64,000 bases of DNA from Leptolyngbya sp. SIO1E4 (lineage in GTDB: Bacteria > Cyanobacteriota > Cyanobacteriia > Phormidesmidales > Phormidesmidaceae), in the NCBI GenBank assembly GCA_010672825.2, contig JAAHFU020000003.1, positions 806,001-870,000 on the forward strand. Reading direction: 5' to 3'. The notes under the pieces are model-generated. The model searched no databases. It worked only from the letters and a program-made list of their open reading frames with translations, and had not been told where the DNA came from. This document shows positions 33,954-41,482 of the stretch, in pieces (position 1 is the stretch's first letter; each line of letters starts with the position of its first letter). The translations under genes and the position numbers were made by a program.

Positions 33954-35606
33954 TCAGTAGTCTGCTTTCTTACCCTCAGCAAGCCCTTCTGAGCTAACCT
34001 GCACTCCTGCATACTGAAGTCGTTTGGAAAGAATCTGAACCAGATCGGGTGATCTGAGATAGTAAACTTTATCATCACTTCTTACGTCAAGAAAACCAAA
34101 CTCCTTTCCTCTGAAGAAGGTTACTTCACGCATTGTGACAATGACTGTCACCCCTGTTTTTCGAGCAAGCTTATGAGCGAACGCATAAGTTAGCTTTTGA
34201 TACTCTTCAGAAGCTCTATCGATGTTATCGAGAAAAACAACAATGCCCTTGCCCTCAACTCTTGAGTAATAATCCCAACTCGCCTGGAGGAAATCTTCTG
34301 GTGAATCAATTAGAGAGTTAAGAAGCTCCGATCTTCTTTTAAGAAAAGCTGCCTCATCAAGGTCAAAAAGATCTTCATCAGGACCTTCTCTGAGTGCCTT
34401 TATTTGACGGCTGAAAGTCTTTTTCAGCACTTTAGAGCTAATTGCGCTTGGGAATCTTTCTTTCCAGCCTTTTGCTACCTCATCCCAGAGGAATTTCTTG
34501 AAGGTATCAGGATCTCCCTTAGTCTCATCAATCAAGTTGATAAAAACACTTTCCAGTCTTCTTTCGCTTCTGGCTTCAATAAGTGTTTTTGTAACGAAGG
34601 TCGTTTTTCCACATCCAACCGAACCAGTAACAAGTATTACTCGTCCCTTCTTATCTCCCGTTCCACCCGGAATAAAGCACCTTCTATCATCTGGGCTCAA
34701 GTCTTCTGCGTCGGCCATGTAAGCTGGAACAGAATCGCGAAGAATCCTTCGCAAATCGCCTTGATACTGGTCAAGGGCATCACTGGAAACAAAACAGTGC
34801 TCAAGCATGAGTCGTCTAGACTCATCAGTAATCTCATTGAGAAAATAGTCATATAACTCTTGGAGATATAAGGACTTCTCCTTCTCTGGAGTCCACTCAA
34901 TCTCTCCAAGTTCATTCTCAGGAATCCGGCAAAACTCAGAAAACTCAACATTCAGTTCTGAAAAATAGTTTGCCAGATTTCCATCCAACACAGAGTCTTT
35001 AGAAAGTAGTTCCCAGAAGAATTCAAAACCAGCTTCCGGCGCAAGAATATTTCCAAAGTAAACGCAATTTAAATCTTCCGGCTTCTGAGTGCCGAAAGGG
35101 ATGGTCTGAAGAACAATCCATTCAACACCATTCGTAACCACCGCGTAGGGAATACATATGCTTTCTGAATATCGTGTGGCTTGCTCAATGACTTCATTAA
35201 CAGTTGGGCCAAAAGCCGTCCTTATATAATTTAGCTTGTAGCTTTTTTTCTTTAGATTTACTCGAAGCGAGTGCCCAAACGTAGTACCTCGCTTTTTTGC
35301 TTCGACCACAAACTGTGGTTCCTTATCATATGAAACCAAGTAGTCAATAAATCCTGGATCGTTACTTAGTGAGTGCTCAGGGTTGAAGTTTTCAAGTTCC
35401 CATCCCAATAACTGCAAAATACGATCAATTAAAAGGAGTCTTGTTGTGGCTTCGTTTTCTCCAGCAAGCTTCTCAGCATCATAGCCGTGCTGTTCACGGA
35501 GTTCCTCTAGGGCTTCAAGAGCTGCTTCACGAGTGCGAGGCTTCGTTTTAGTTTTTTGTGTTTTCCGCTTTTTAAGCATAGCCAAATTCTTTTGATCTGC
35601 TACCAC
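33954..35606 (-). CDS. PD-(D/E)XK nuclease fused to P-loop NTPase, N-terminal part before an in-frame TGA
   Basis: 550 residues from a GTG preceded by AGGAATAG. After a basic stretch, residues 50-200 resemble the HsdR N-terminal nuclease domain: RLLLIDRILQLLGWELENFN, PGFIDYLVSYDKEPQFVVEAKKRG (catalytic D, E-x-K). The NTPase starts near 325 with Walker A VTGSVGCGKTTFV and has Walker B IVVFLDNIDRASE near 470. The order nuclease-NTPase-helical sensor resembles STAND/AAA-type defence proteins; antiphage function is inference. TGA at 33954 then cuts the gene. The first 92 codons are duplicated upstream. Confidence 0.7.
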   Translation of the reverse strand: MVADQKNLAMLKKRKTQKTKTKPRTREAALEALEELREQHGYDAEKLAGENEATTRLLLIDRILQLLGWELENFNPEHSLSNDPGFIDYLVSYDKEPQFVVEAKKRGTTFGHSLRVNLKKKSYKLNYIRTAFGPTVNEVIEQATRYSESICIPYAVVTNGVEWIVLQTIPFGTQKPEDLNCVYFGNILAPEAGFEFFWELLSKDSVLDGNLANYFSELNVEFSEFCRIPENELGEIEWTPEKEKSLYLQELYDYFLNEITDESRRLMLEHCFVSSDALDQYQGDLRRILRDSVPAYMADAEDLSPDDRRCFIPGGTGDKKGRVILVTGSVGCGKTTFVTKTLIEARSERRLESVFINLIDETKGDPDTFKKFLWDEVAKGWKERFPSAISSKVLKKTFSRQIKALREGPDEDLFDLDEAAFLKRRSELLNSLIDSPEDFLQASWDYYSRVEGKGIVVFLDNIDRASEEYQKLTYAFAHKLARKTGVTVIVTMREVTFFRGKEFGFLDVRSDDKVYYLRSPDLVQILSKRLQYAGVQVSSEGLAEGKKADY

Positions 35607-36307
35607 CTCTATTCCTCTGCCACCAATTTTGGCTTACATACTACTTGAATGTCATCAGGACTACACATCCAGGATCTTTTGGGTTAGTCTGTGACTTCAC
35701 TAACCGGTCTAAAGTCAATGGTCAATCCGACCGCATAGAGCACAGAAGCTAGCGTCTCTAGTGTCGGATTGCCGTTCCCACTCAAGAGTCGGTGTAGGTG
35801 TTGCCTTGATATATCAGCTGAAACCAAGTAGTCAATAAATCCTGGATCGTTACTTAGTGAGTGCTCAGGGTTGAAGTTTTCAAGTTCCCATCCCAATAAC
35901 TGCAAAATACGATCAATTAAAAGGAGTCTTGTTGTGGCTTCGTTTTCTCCAGCAAGCTTCTCAGCATCATAGCCGTGCTGTTCACGGAGTTCCTCTAGGG
36001 CTTCAAGAGCTGCTTCACGAGTGCGAGGCTTCGTTTTAGTTTTTTGTGTTTTCCGCTTTTTAAGCATAGCCAAATTCTTTTGATCTGCTACCACCTCTAT
36101 TCCTCTGCCACCAATTTTGGCTTACATACTACTTGAATGTCATCAGGACTACACATCCAGGATCTTTTGGGTTAGTCTGTGACTTCACTAACCGGTCTAA
36201 AGTCAATGGTCAATCCGACCGCATAGAGCACAGAAGCTAGCGTCTCTAGTGTCGGATTGCCGTTCCCACTCAAGAGTCGGTGTAGGTGTTGCCTTGATAT
36301 ATCAGCT
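35332..36307. repeat. Perfect tandem duplication of a 488-bp unit
   Basis: 35332-35819 and 35820-36307 appear identical base for base. The unit spans the 5' end of the nuclease gene, the intergenic gap and the 3' end of the antitoxin gene. Its junction at 35819/35820 joins antitoxin sequence to nuclease sequence. No divergence was noticed, so the event is recent. Confidence 0.9.
35684..36094 (-). CDS. Chimeric ORF: nuclease N-terminus fused to antitoxin C-terminus
   Basis: 136 residues made by the 488-bp duplication. Residues 1-92 equal the N-terminus of the nuclease-NTPase, and from ADISRQHLHR on they equal the last 44 residues of the antitoxin. The fusion is in frame. It keeps the recognition part of the antitoxin helix-turn-helix but not its first helices, and only the first catalytic Asp of the nuclease. 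It has the same start and ribosome-binding site as the full nuclease gene, so it is probably translated. A function is not expected, but interference with either parent is possible. Confidence 0.75.
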   Translation of the reverse strand: MVADQKNLAMLKKRKTQKTKTKPRTREAALEALEELREQHGYDAEKLAGENEATTRLLLIDRILQLLGWELENFNPEHSLSNDPGFIDYLVSADISRQHLHRLLSGNGNPTLETLASVLYAVGLTIDFRPVSEVTD

Positions 36308-36486
36308 TCTCGTGCTACCTCTTGAACTGGCCCCTTGGCATCCACAATATTTCTCAGTGCAAGCAGAAAGGCTTCCATATTGCCGTCCTCAAGAGTCTCG
36401 TCCAGCGCAGCCTTGAGATAGTGAGACGAGTATTCAGGATTAGCAAGTCTTACCAGAAGGTCATCTCGATAATTAGTTGTGGGCAT
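36172..36486 (-). CDS. Antitoxin of a type II toxin-antitoxin pair (addiction-module antidote, HTH)
   Basis: 104 residues. The HTH is read in VQEVAREADISRQHLHRLLSGNGNPTLETLASVLYAVGL, the pattern of the HigA-like antidote family (TIGR02684). The N-terminal 50 residues probably cover the toxin. It lies 12 bases after the toxin stop, in the toxin-first order of HigBA modules. It should neutralise the toxin and repress the operon. Its 3' part is repeated in the chimeric ORF downstream. Confidence 0.85.
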   Translation of the reverse strand: MPTTNYRDDLLVRLANPEYSSHYLKAALDETLEDGNMEAFLLALRNIVDAKGPVQEVAREADISRQHLHRLLSGNGNPTLETLASVLYAVGLTIDFRPVSEVTD

Positions 36487-36498
36487 CGTGGCTCCTCC

Positions 36499-36834
36499 CT
36501 ACTGCTGTTCACGCTGAAACGCTTTCCAAAATTTCTGGGCTGCTTTGATGTCTCGATTCTGCCCTTTCTTAGAGCCTCCGATCAGTAAGAGCACAACTCG
36601 ACCATCGACAGTTCCGTAGTAAATCCGGAATCCAGGCCCGAAAGTAAACCGTAGCTCAGAGACACCCTCTCCTACGCTTTTATGATCTCCGAAGTTACCA
36701 AGACTCACCCGATCAAGGCGGACATCGATCCTCGCTTGGACCTGAGAAGTCAGGGTTTCAAACCACTCATCAAAGGGGCACACACCGCCTTCGGTGATGT
36801 ATTTCTGGATTGTCCAGTTTTGCGCTTGGCTCAT
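36499..36834 (-). CDS. RelE/ParE-superfamily toxin (addiction-module killer, HigB-like)
   Basis: 111 residues with the TIGR02683 pattern: CPFDEWFETLTSQVQARIDV, then VSLGNFGDHKSVGEGVSELR, FGPGFRIYYGTVDGRVVLLL and GGSKKGQNRDIKAAQKFWK. Such toxins are usually ribosome-dependent mRNA interferases. The upstream region (36835-36888) is AT-rich and probably holds the operon promoter and the antitoxin's operator. The pair would stabilise the island that carries it. Confidence 0.87.
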   Translation of the reverse strand: MSQAQNWTIQKYITEGGVCPFDEWFETLTSQVQARIDVRLDRVSLGNFGDHKSVGEGVSELRFTFGPGFRIYYGTVDGRVVLLLIGGSKKGQNRDIKAAQKFWKAFQREQQ

Positions 36835-36888
36835 ACTAGCCCTTACTTATAGTTTGTCTCATATATGCGACAAACTCAACAATTAAAT

Positions 36889-37180
36889 CTAATTCAACGA
36901 AGATGCAACCTTTCCAGCAATTATTTTGATAGTTTGCTGGCTGTACGTTCTGACCGCACGCAGTACTGCTTTTCTTGTGGAACGAATAGCCCGTATCTGT
37001 CCGGCAAGTAGCCGACTTAACCCAATCATGCGATCGCGCAGGGCTTCATACTTTGTTTTCTCCAGATAACCCACCTCAAATGCTATTCTCAGCAGGCTTC
37101 TCATCTCACCTGCTGAACCTTTGGCGATACTCAGAAGATGAAGGGCTTTGAGGCTCAAAACCGTTGGTATACGGTAGGCT
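36889..37180 (-). pseudogene. Four-helix-bundle (23S rRNA-IVP-like) protein, N-terminus missing
   Basis: The C-terminal part LHLLSIAKGSAGEMRSLLRIAFEVGYLEKTKYEALRDR (given as the family's helices 3 and 4) fits the small four-helix-bundle family. Helices 1 and 2 (about 55 residues) are absent: upstream the frame runs into the tRNA-Ser-like sequence, giving the false VRIPPSPF stretch. So the gene was cut where the island joins the tRNA. The family also includes DGR Avd proteins, but no reverse transcriptase is present. Confidence 0.65.
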
Positions 37181-37186
37181 ATTTTG

Positions 37187-37208
37187 AACGGAGAGGGAGG
37201 GATTCGAA
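37187..37208 (-). other. tRNA-Ser 3' end, second candidate attachment site
   Basis: 22 bases identical to 30889-30910, here still attached to a tRNA-like body. With the distal copy it forms the expected attL/attR layout: the island lies on the 3' side of the tRNA. Confidence 0.6.
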
Positions 37209-37273
37209 CCCTCGGAAGGTGTGACCCTTCAATAGATTTCGAGTCTGCCACACCAGATCTCACAGCCCTCTTC
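37189..37273 (-). tRNA. tRNA-Ser(CGA)-like gene, possibly degenerate
   Basis: 85 bases. The T-arm (GAGGG-TTCGAAT-CCCTC), the long variable arm of class II tRNAs (GAAGG and CCTTC), anticodon loop CTCGAAA and discriminator G fit tRNA-Ser with anticodon CGA. Problems: the acceptor stem has an A-C mismatch at position 2, the anticodon stem GCAGA/TCTAT has one mismatch and one wobble, and the D-arm does not fold and lacks T8. It is either a phage- or island-type divergent tRNA or a pseudogene. Confidence 0.5.
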
Positions 37274-37405
37274 ATACAAGGGTTTAGAGGATAATCATTT
37301 TTCCCTGAGCTAGATTTGAGCTATTTTGAACCCCAAACTGAAGAGACTTAAAAGGGGTGGGCACAATCCGCCTGGGTGCGTTTCCGCAGAACTCAGGTAC
37401 TCCCC

Positions 37406-37546
37406 ATGAACTGGACTCAGGCGACGATCGTTGGGCTGATTGTAGGCGGCTACGTCGCGATCTCCTACCGCGCCCCTCAATGCTCAGCTCCCCAGCCTCA
37501 GGCAACCATTGTAGAAGCGCCAGAGGCTAGCGAGGCCAAGAATTAA
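37406..37546 (+). CDS. Small single-helix membrane protein
   Basis: 46 residues: MNWTQATIVGLIVGGYVAIS, then a Pro- and Ala-rich tail. The first 20 residues form a membrane helix. It runs against its minus-strand neighbours. No convincing ribosome-binding site precedes it (AGGTACTCCCC at best). Small phage membrane proteins such as holin-associated peptides look like this, but that is a guess. Confidence 0.4.
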   Translation: MNWTQATIVGLIVGGYVAISYRAPQCSAPQPQATIVEAPEASEAKN

Positions 37547-37676
37547 GCCGCTCGCTTTGAAGCGATCGCGTCCTCCGCCAGCAATCGTTCTACGGTGAAT
37601 AATCGCTTGAGGCGCTCCACTTCGATTTGCGCTTCAGTGGCAGCGTCCTTGGCCCCTGAGAGGCTCTGCAATAGCT

Positions 37677-37880
37677 TTAGGTACGTTGGGTTAACTCCAA
37701 TTCGGCCCTTGCCGCCTTACGGCGGGCCTCATTGGTGAGTGATTCATCACGGGCCACCATGGCCCCGAAATCAGATTTGCGCACCTCCACCGCTTCAGCC
37801 AGGCGTCGCACTTCTTGCAGGGCTGTGAGGTGGGCCAGCTCAGAGGAGGCGATCGCGTCGGGGAAATCTTGCAGGTTCAT
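37677..37880 (-). CDS. Phage-type coiled-coil protein, possible -1 frameshift extension
   Basis: 67 residues, helical (ELAHLTALQEVRRLAEAVEV, later EARRKAARAELELTQRT). In the -1 frame the sequence continues as NPTYLKLLQSLSGAKDAATE and on to a TAA at 37543, a coiled coil of the same style and with no start codon of its own. So either a frameshift mutation split one gene or a programmed -1 shift makes a longer form, as tail-assembly chaperones do. It overlaps the upstream gene by four bases (ATGA). I do not recognise a named family. Confidence 0.55.
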   Translation of the reverse strand: MNLQDFPDAIASSELAHLTALQEVRRLAEAVEVRKSDFGAMVARDESLTNEARRKAARAELELTQRT

Positions 37881-38152
37881 GGCTTTGGTTTCTCTGGTGG
37901 AATGAACCAGTGGCCGCTGAAGCCGGTGGGAACTAAGACCTGTCTGAGCCCGACTCGCCTGAGACTGGCTTGCTGCCCATCCATCACCTGTTGAGTGATG
38001 CCGCAGTGCAACACCGCCACACTGGCGACCAGGGCCAGGGCATCTCGTTGGGTGCTGGCGATGTCGTCAGGGTTGTTGAGAGCGATCGCGAACAAAACCT
38101 GTTCAATCGCTTCGTGCAGGTCTTTGAGGTCTTCTAGGAGTTCCTCTGGCAT
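37877..38152 (-). CDS. Small phage-like protein, unknown
   Basis: 91 residues from MPEELLEDLKDLHEAIEQVL; the longer frame from 38194 is not favoured. The first 70 residues are helical, and the end (FSGHWFIPPEKPKP) is Pro-rich. Its TGA overlaps the next ATG by four bases, suggesting translational coupling. No function can be assigned. Confidence 0.55.
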   Translation of the reverse strand: MPEELLEDLKDLHEAIEQVLFAIALNNPDDIASTQRDALALVASVAVLHCGITQQVMDGQQASLRRVGLRQVLVPTGFSGHWFIPPEKPKP

Positions 38153-38235
38153 AGGTGGCCTCTGGTGGCTGTGGCGAGAGTTCCACCAAAGCAAAAACCC
38201 CCAGGGGTGGCTGGGGGCTGGGTGAAGAGACGTGA

Positions 38236-39285
38236 TTATTTAGGGCAGTCGCGATCGGGATCCAGGGTTATGCCGTCGGGAAGTTTGGTGTGGCAAAGTC
38301 TAGCGGCATCAAGGTTGGCCTCACTGAGGTCGGCCCCACTGAGGTCGGCCCCACTGAGATTGGCCCCACTGAGATTGGCCCCATCGAGGAAGGCCTCACT
38401 GAGGTCGGCCCCACTGAGGTCGGCCCTACTGAGGATGGCCCCACTGAGGTCGGCCCCGAGGTTGGCCCCACGGAGGTTGGTCTCACTGAGGTTGGCCCTA
38501 CTGAGGATGGCCCTACTGAGGTTGGCCCTACTGAGGTCAGCCCTACTGAGGTCAGCCCAAATGAGGATGGCCCCACTGAGGCCAGCCCCACTGAGGTCAG
38601 CCCCACTGAGGTCAGCCCCAAAGAGGTCGGCCCCACTGAGGTCGGCCAAGCTGAGGTCGGCCCCACTGAGGTTGGCTCTATTGAGACTAAGTTTTGCCTT
38701 ACTAATCACCTCAGCCTCTATCAAAAATCGGATGACGCTGCTTTTCCGTTCTGAGTCAGCCTCAAATCTACGCAAGATAGATAATGTGCGCGCTCGAATC
38801 ACATCGACAGCTGCATCTAAAAGCTCTTGCTGTTCAGGAGATGCTTCTTTTGCGTAGACCTTGGCGGCGATCGCTAATAAATTCTTATCAACTAAAAGTG
38901 TGGATAATCGGTCAAAGTAAACCTGTAGAACTTCTTCCCTAGCTTCTGCTGCTGAAATCTCTCTTTGCTCTTTAGAAGCGACTTCAGCACGTTGCTGTTG
39001 CTGTTGCTGGAACAAATAACCCAAAACAGCTAACGACAGTGGTACGCCTAACAGGCTGAGCCAATCCCAGAGGGTTTTGCCTGGCTCGGGGGTTACCGTC
39101 TCAACCGTCTTGACAACATTTCCTGCAGCGTCTTTCTCCGTAGTGATAGAGATAGATTCTCCCTCTCCAACCCCTGCCCAATCCACCTGATAAAGCAGAG
39201 TCACAATGGCGATGCCGACTATGCTTGCAGCGATACCAATGAAGGGTTTGATAAAAGCTAAGCTACGCTTCCGGCTCCAAGGCAT
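38236..39285 (-). CDS. Membrane-anchored pentapeptide repeat protein
   Basis: 349 residues. Two membrane segments (about 12-32 and 73-90) flank an extracytoplasmic loop. A Gln-rich stretch (QQQQQQ) and a helical linker with EVLQVYFDRLSTLLVD follow. Residues 195-335 are tandem pentapeptides of the SGADL/SGANL/SRADL type, forming a beta-helix. The DNA is a 15-base periodic repeat (GGTCGGCCCCACTGA on the plus strand), so all six frames stay open here. Cyanobacterial proteins of this layout are common; function unknown. It is unlike the phage-size genes around it and may be cargo. Confidence 0.8.
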   Translation of the reverse strand: MPWSRKRSLAFIKPFIGIAASIVGIAIVTLLYQVDWAGVGEGESISITTEKDAAGNVVKTVETVTPEPGKTLWDWLSLLGVPLSLAVLGYLFQQQQQQRAEVASKEQREISAAEAREEVLQVYFDRLSTLLVDKNLLAIAAKVYAKEASPEQQELLDAAVDVIRARTLSILRRFEADSERKSSVIRFLIEAEVISKAKLSLNRANLSGADLSLADLSGADLFGADLSGADLSGAGLSGAILIWADLSRADLSRANLSRAILSRANLSETNLRGANLGADLSGAILSRADLSGADLSEAFLDGANLSGANLSGADLSGADLSEANLDAARLCHTKLPDGITLDPDRDCPK

Positions 39286-39362
39286 CGCTAGGCATCATCT
39301 CAACTAGCAATAGCTTTACCCAAAAAAAGAAATTTTGATAGAGTCGGCAGGACAGAGCCTTT

Positions 39363-39608
39363 TTACATCGCCCCAAAATCAGGCAGTAGCTCTTCAATCA
39401 ATCCATCCTCACCAAACTCTGTGATTAGGTCAGCCACCATCGGCTCATCATGATCAACGTAGAGAAGGGCCAAATCAGGGCGTAGCTGGCGTATTAGTGC
39501 TGCCAGAACGCGAGCCAAGCGATCGCGCTCATCCTGCAGGTCTTCACCCGCCTCTGCAGCCTGACCCTCCAGGGCTGCTAGGGCGGCATCGTAGTAATCA
39601 CTCTGCAT
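39363..39608 (-). CDS. Small acidic protein, unknown
   Basis: 81 residues, acidic and helical (EGQAAEAGEDLQDERDRLAR), ending GLIEELLPDFGAM. No family recognised. Its start overlaps the stop of the upstream gene by 11 bases, so it belongs to the same run of small coupled genes. Confidence 0.55.
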   Translation of the reverse strand: MQSDYYDAALAALEGQAAEAGEDLQDERDRLARVLAALIRQLRPDLALLYVDHDEPMVADLITEFGEDGLIEELLPDFGAM

Positions 39609-39819
39609 GGCTTAGCCCTCTCAACTCAGCGATCGCTGCCCTGATTTCAGGCGATTCATGTACCGTCAGGGCCTCCGCCGCGATCGCGCGTTGGATGACA
39701 ACCTCTGCAAATTCCTTCACGAGGGGCTCAACGTCCGCGACACGAGCATTGGCAGCTTTCATCTTGATTTCGTCGAGGCGTTTTCCCGTCTCAAGGTAGA
39801 TTCGTATAGCTTGATCCAT
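39598..39819 (-). CDS. Small helical protein, unknown
   Basis: 73 residues from MDQAIRIYLETGKRLDEIKM (the earlier Met adds six residues). Helical throughout; contains VADVEPLVKEFAEVVIQRAI. No family recognised. It overlaps the C-terminal frame of the preceding gene and the start of the following one. Confidence 0.5.
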   Translation of the reverse strand: MDQAIRIYLETGKRLDEIKMKAANARVADVEPLVKEFAEVVIQRAIAAEALTVHESPEIRAAIAELRGLSHAE

Positions 39820-40318
39820 AAGGCTTTCGACCTCCATTTGGATGAGCTGGAGAGCGAGGCGGTGCTCTCCTGGGTGAGAACTGAGGCGCGACCTTTAATG
39901 TCTGGGGCCTTAAAAGCCCCAAAGTGACGGCAGTTGTTGACCGGGTCGCGATCGCCACTCCGGTTAATGCATCGACCTTGGCCTGCACTTGGGCTGCTGC
40001 TTCGAGCAGCACTCCCAGCGTGGCCTGGGTTGTGGCGGGCTCTGCCTGCGCGGGTTGTTGCTCTTCCAGTGTTCGCTGCAGCCAGAACAGGGCAGTTTCT
40101 CGGGTTCGCTGTTCTGCTAGCAAAGCCTTGGCTTTGGCCTTACTGATGGGCATCTCCAACCGCAAGGCGCGCTCCATGACGTTCAGGGCCGCAGCGATTT
40201 CAGCAAGGCGGCCCTTCATATCGGTGATGTAGTCCTTTAGCTCCGCTTCACTGTGAAAGCGATCGGGAAGTAGGGCTACACAAGCCGCGTTGGTTTTGGG
40301 CTTTAAAGTCGTAATCAT
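39791..40318 (-). CDS. Helical phage-like protein, unknown
   Basis: 175 residues from MITTLKPKTNAACVALLPDR. Residues 20-120 are predicted long helices (ITDMKGRLAEIAAALNVMER, AKAKALLAEQRTRETALFWL). The last 45 residues (RRAPPRSPAHPNGGRKPY) are basic, Pro-rich and overlap the next gene, so a frameshift or false extension at the end is possible. No family recognised. Confidence 0.5.
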   Translation of the reverse strand: MITTLKPKTNAACVALLPDRFHSEAELKDYITDMKGRLAEIAAALNVMERALRLEMPISKAKAKALLAEQRTRETALFWLQRTLEEQQPAQAEPATTQATLGVLLEAAAQVQAKVDALTGVAIATRSTTAVTLGLLRPQTLKVAPQFSPRRAPPRSPAHPNGGRKPYGSSYTNLP

Positions 40319-40363
40319 TTTTCTCGGGGGCGAGATTGGGGACGGGGAACACACACGACCGAC

Positions 40364-40906
40364 TTAGAACTGAGCATCTGAAACGTTGGTCTTGGCCCGT
40401 TCTAGGAGGAAGCGAAACGCTGCGGCTTCGTCTTCTTTGGGCCATGCGGTCCGGATAGGAGCACCCTGCTGATAAAGCCGACAGAATAACACTTTCTCGT
40501 CATCCTGGCTGGCCTGTGGGCAAACCGTAATGGGGGATTGCAGTTGCTCTGGCGTTAGTGATGCCAGGGCCAGGATTAGCCCCTTCGAGAACACGGAAGT
40601 GGCCCCGGCTTCCAAAACAAACGAGCGATTGTGACACTCCAGTACCAACTGCAGATGATAGGCGGGTTTGTTTTTGTACTCGCTCTGCGTAATGCGCAGC
40701 TCACGAGCATAGCCGCTGATGGCTTCATGAGCGATCGGTTCTGCTCCTTCCGGGCCATTCCAGAAGTACCAGAGACACTCTTCACGGCGTTTGCAATGAA
40801 TCGTGCGGGTTACTGGGGCAGGGCCAAAGCCAAGTTGAGATCGCGCTTCGAGTTTATTGAGGCGCTCTAAAAGCAGGTTGAGGGTGTAGTGATCCGTGGT
40901 GGCCAT
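40364..40906 (-). CDS. Module gene d (copy 1), unknown
   Basis: 180 residues. It has HCKRREECLWYFWNGPEGAE, followed by a beta-rich middle (KPAYHLQLVLECHNRSFVLE) and a C-terminal part ending AAAFRFLLERAKTNVSDAQF. Motif content suggests a small DNA- or RNA-associated phage protein, but no family is recognised. A close second copy starts at 63705 on the other strand, preceded by the same genes, and shows conservative substitutions only, which supports real coding. Confidence 0.7.
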   Translation of the reverse strand: MATTDHYTLNLLLERLNKLEARSQLGFGPAPVTRTIHCKRREECLWYFWNGPEGAEPIAHEAISGYARELRITQSEYKNKPAYHLQLVLECHNRSFVLEAGATSVFSKGLILALASLTPEQLQSPITVCPQASQDDEKVLFCRLYQQGAPIRTAWPKEDEAAAFRFLLERAKTNVSDAQF

Positions 40907-40908
40907 CG

Positions 40909-41097
40909 CTAGTCATCCCCCAACAACGAATAGGGCATCAAGCTGGCGATGTAGAGCATCTCGTGGCGAAACATTGCCCAGGTGAGGGGATGGCTGACAT
41001 CGAGTTCATGTTTCAGTGCCCAGCCACGATAGGGCTTTCGGTAGCCCACCTTCAGCCCTGCTGCCATATCGAGGGGGATCAGGTCGTCATGCGTCAT
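40909..41097 (-). CDS. Module gene c (copy 1), unknown
   Basis: 62 residues: MTHDDLIPLDMAAGLKVGYR, then PYRGWALKHELDVSHPLTWA and a hydrophobic end. It differs from the copy at 63514-63702 by a single K/E change among 62 residues. Overlaps gene b by 11 bases. No function known. Confidence 0.7.
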   Translation of the reverse strand: MTHDDLIPLDMAAGLKVGYRKPYRGWALKHELDVSHPLTWAMFRHEMLYIASLMPYSLLGDD

Positions 41098-41401
41098 CAG
41101 CTACCCCCTCAACTTCTCCCTCGATGCTGGCTTCTTCCACGATTTCGGCTTCAAAACACTTGCCTACCAGGTCTTCTAAGGGCTTGCCGATACCGGCTTC
41201 GTGGCGGATCTCGTATTGCCAGCCACAGGTACCAAACCCTTCTGCCAGGGCAACAGCCGGGCTGATATACCCCATGCCGGTGATGACACCTTCGGTAGAT
41301 TTAGGCTTGGCGGTATACCGAACTCGTTGAAACAGTCGGTATTTAGGGGCTAAGACACCCTCAGGCAGCGTGATCGAAAGTCGCATTGGCAAAAGTTGCA
41401 T
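41087..41401 (-). CDS. Module gene b (copy 1), unknown
   Basis: 104 residues from the ATG at 41401 (MQLLPMRLSITLPEGVLAP). The middle block VRYTAKPKSTEGVITGMGYI and SPAVALAEGFGTCGWQYEIR is strongly conserved in the second copy (63234-63524), while the N- and C-terminal ends vary. Probably a small beta-barrel-like protein; no family recognised. Confidence 0.7.
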   Translation of the reverse strand: MQLLPMRLSITLPEGVLAPKYRLFQRVRYTAKPKSTEGVITGMGYISPAVALAEGFGTCGWQYEIRHEAGIGKPLEDLVGKCFEAEIVEEASIEGEVEGVADDA

Positions 41402-41413
41402 TGACAAAGTCCT

Positions 41414-41482
41414 CTACATCAGAAGCGATAAAAGAAAGGCGATCGCGACGATTACCGCGATCGCCTGAATCAGCCAACTCAT
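41414..41482 (-). CDS. 22-residue hydrophobic peptide between module genes a and b (copy 1)
   Basis: Reads MSWLIQAIAVIVAIAFLLSL plus LM. Its ATG overlaps the TGA of gene a (TGATG), the arrangement of reinitiation. The same peptide with AIATITAI in place of AIAVIVAI is present in copy 2. Too short for most gene finders; conservation of the frame, start and stop in both copies is the main support. Confidence 0.45.
   Translation of the reverse strand: MSWLIQAIAVIVAIAFLLSLLM

Noticed and set aside
36889-37275. Avd-like protein of a diversity-generating retroelement
   Set aside because: The four-helix-bundle fragment lacks its N-terminal helices, and no reverse transcriptase or template/variable repeat was found.
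38165-38857. Long plus-strand ORFs across the pentapeptide gene
   Set aside because: The 15-base repeat keeps all frames open; only the minus frame gives a protein with a known fold and a normal N-terminus.
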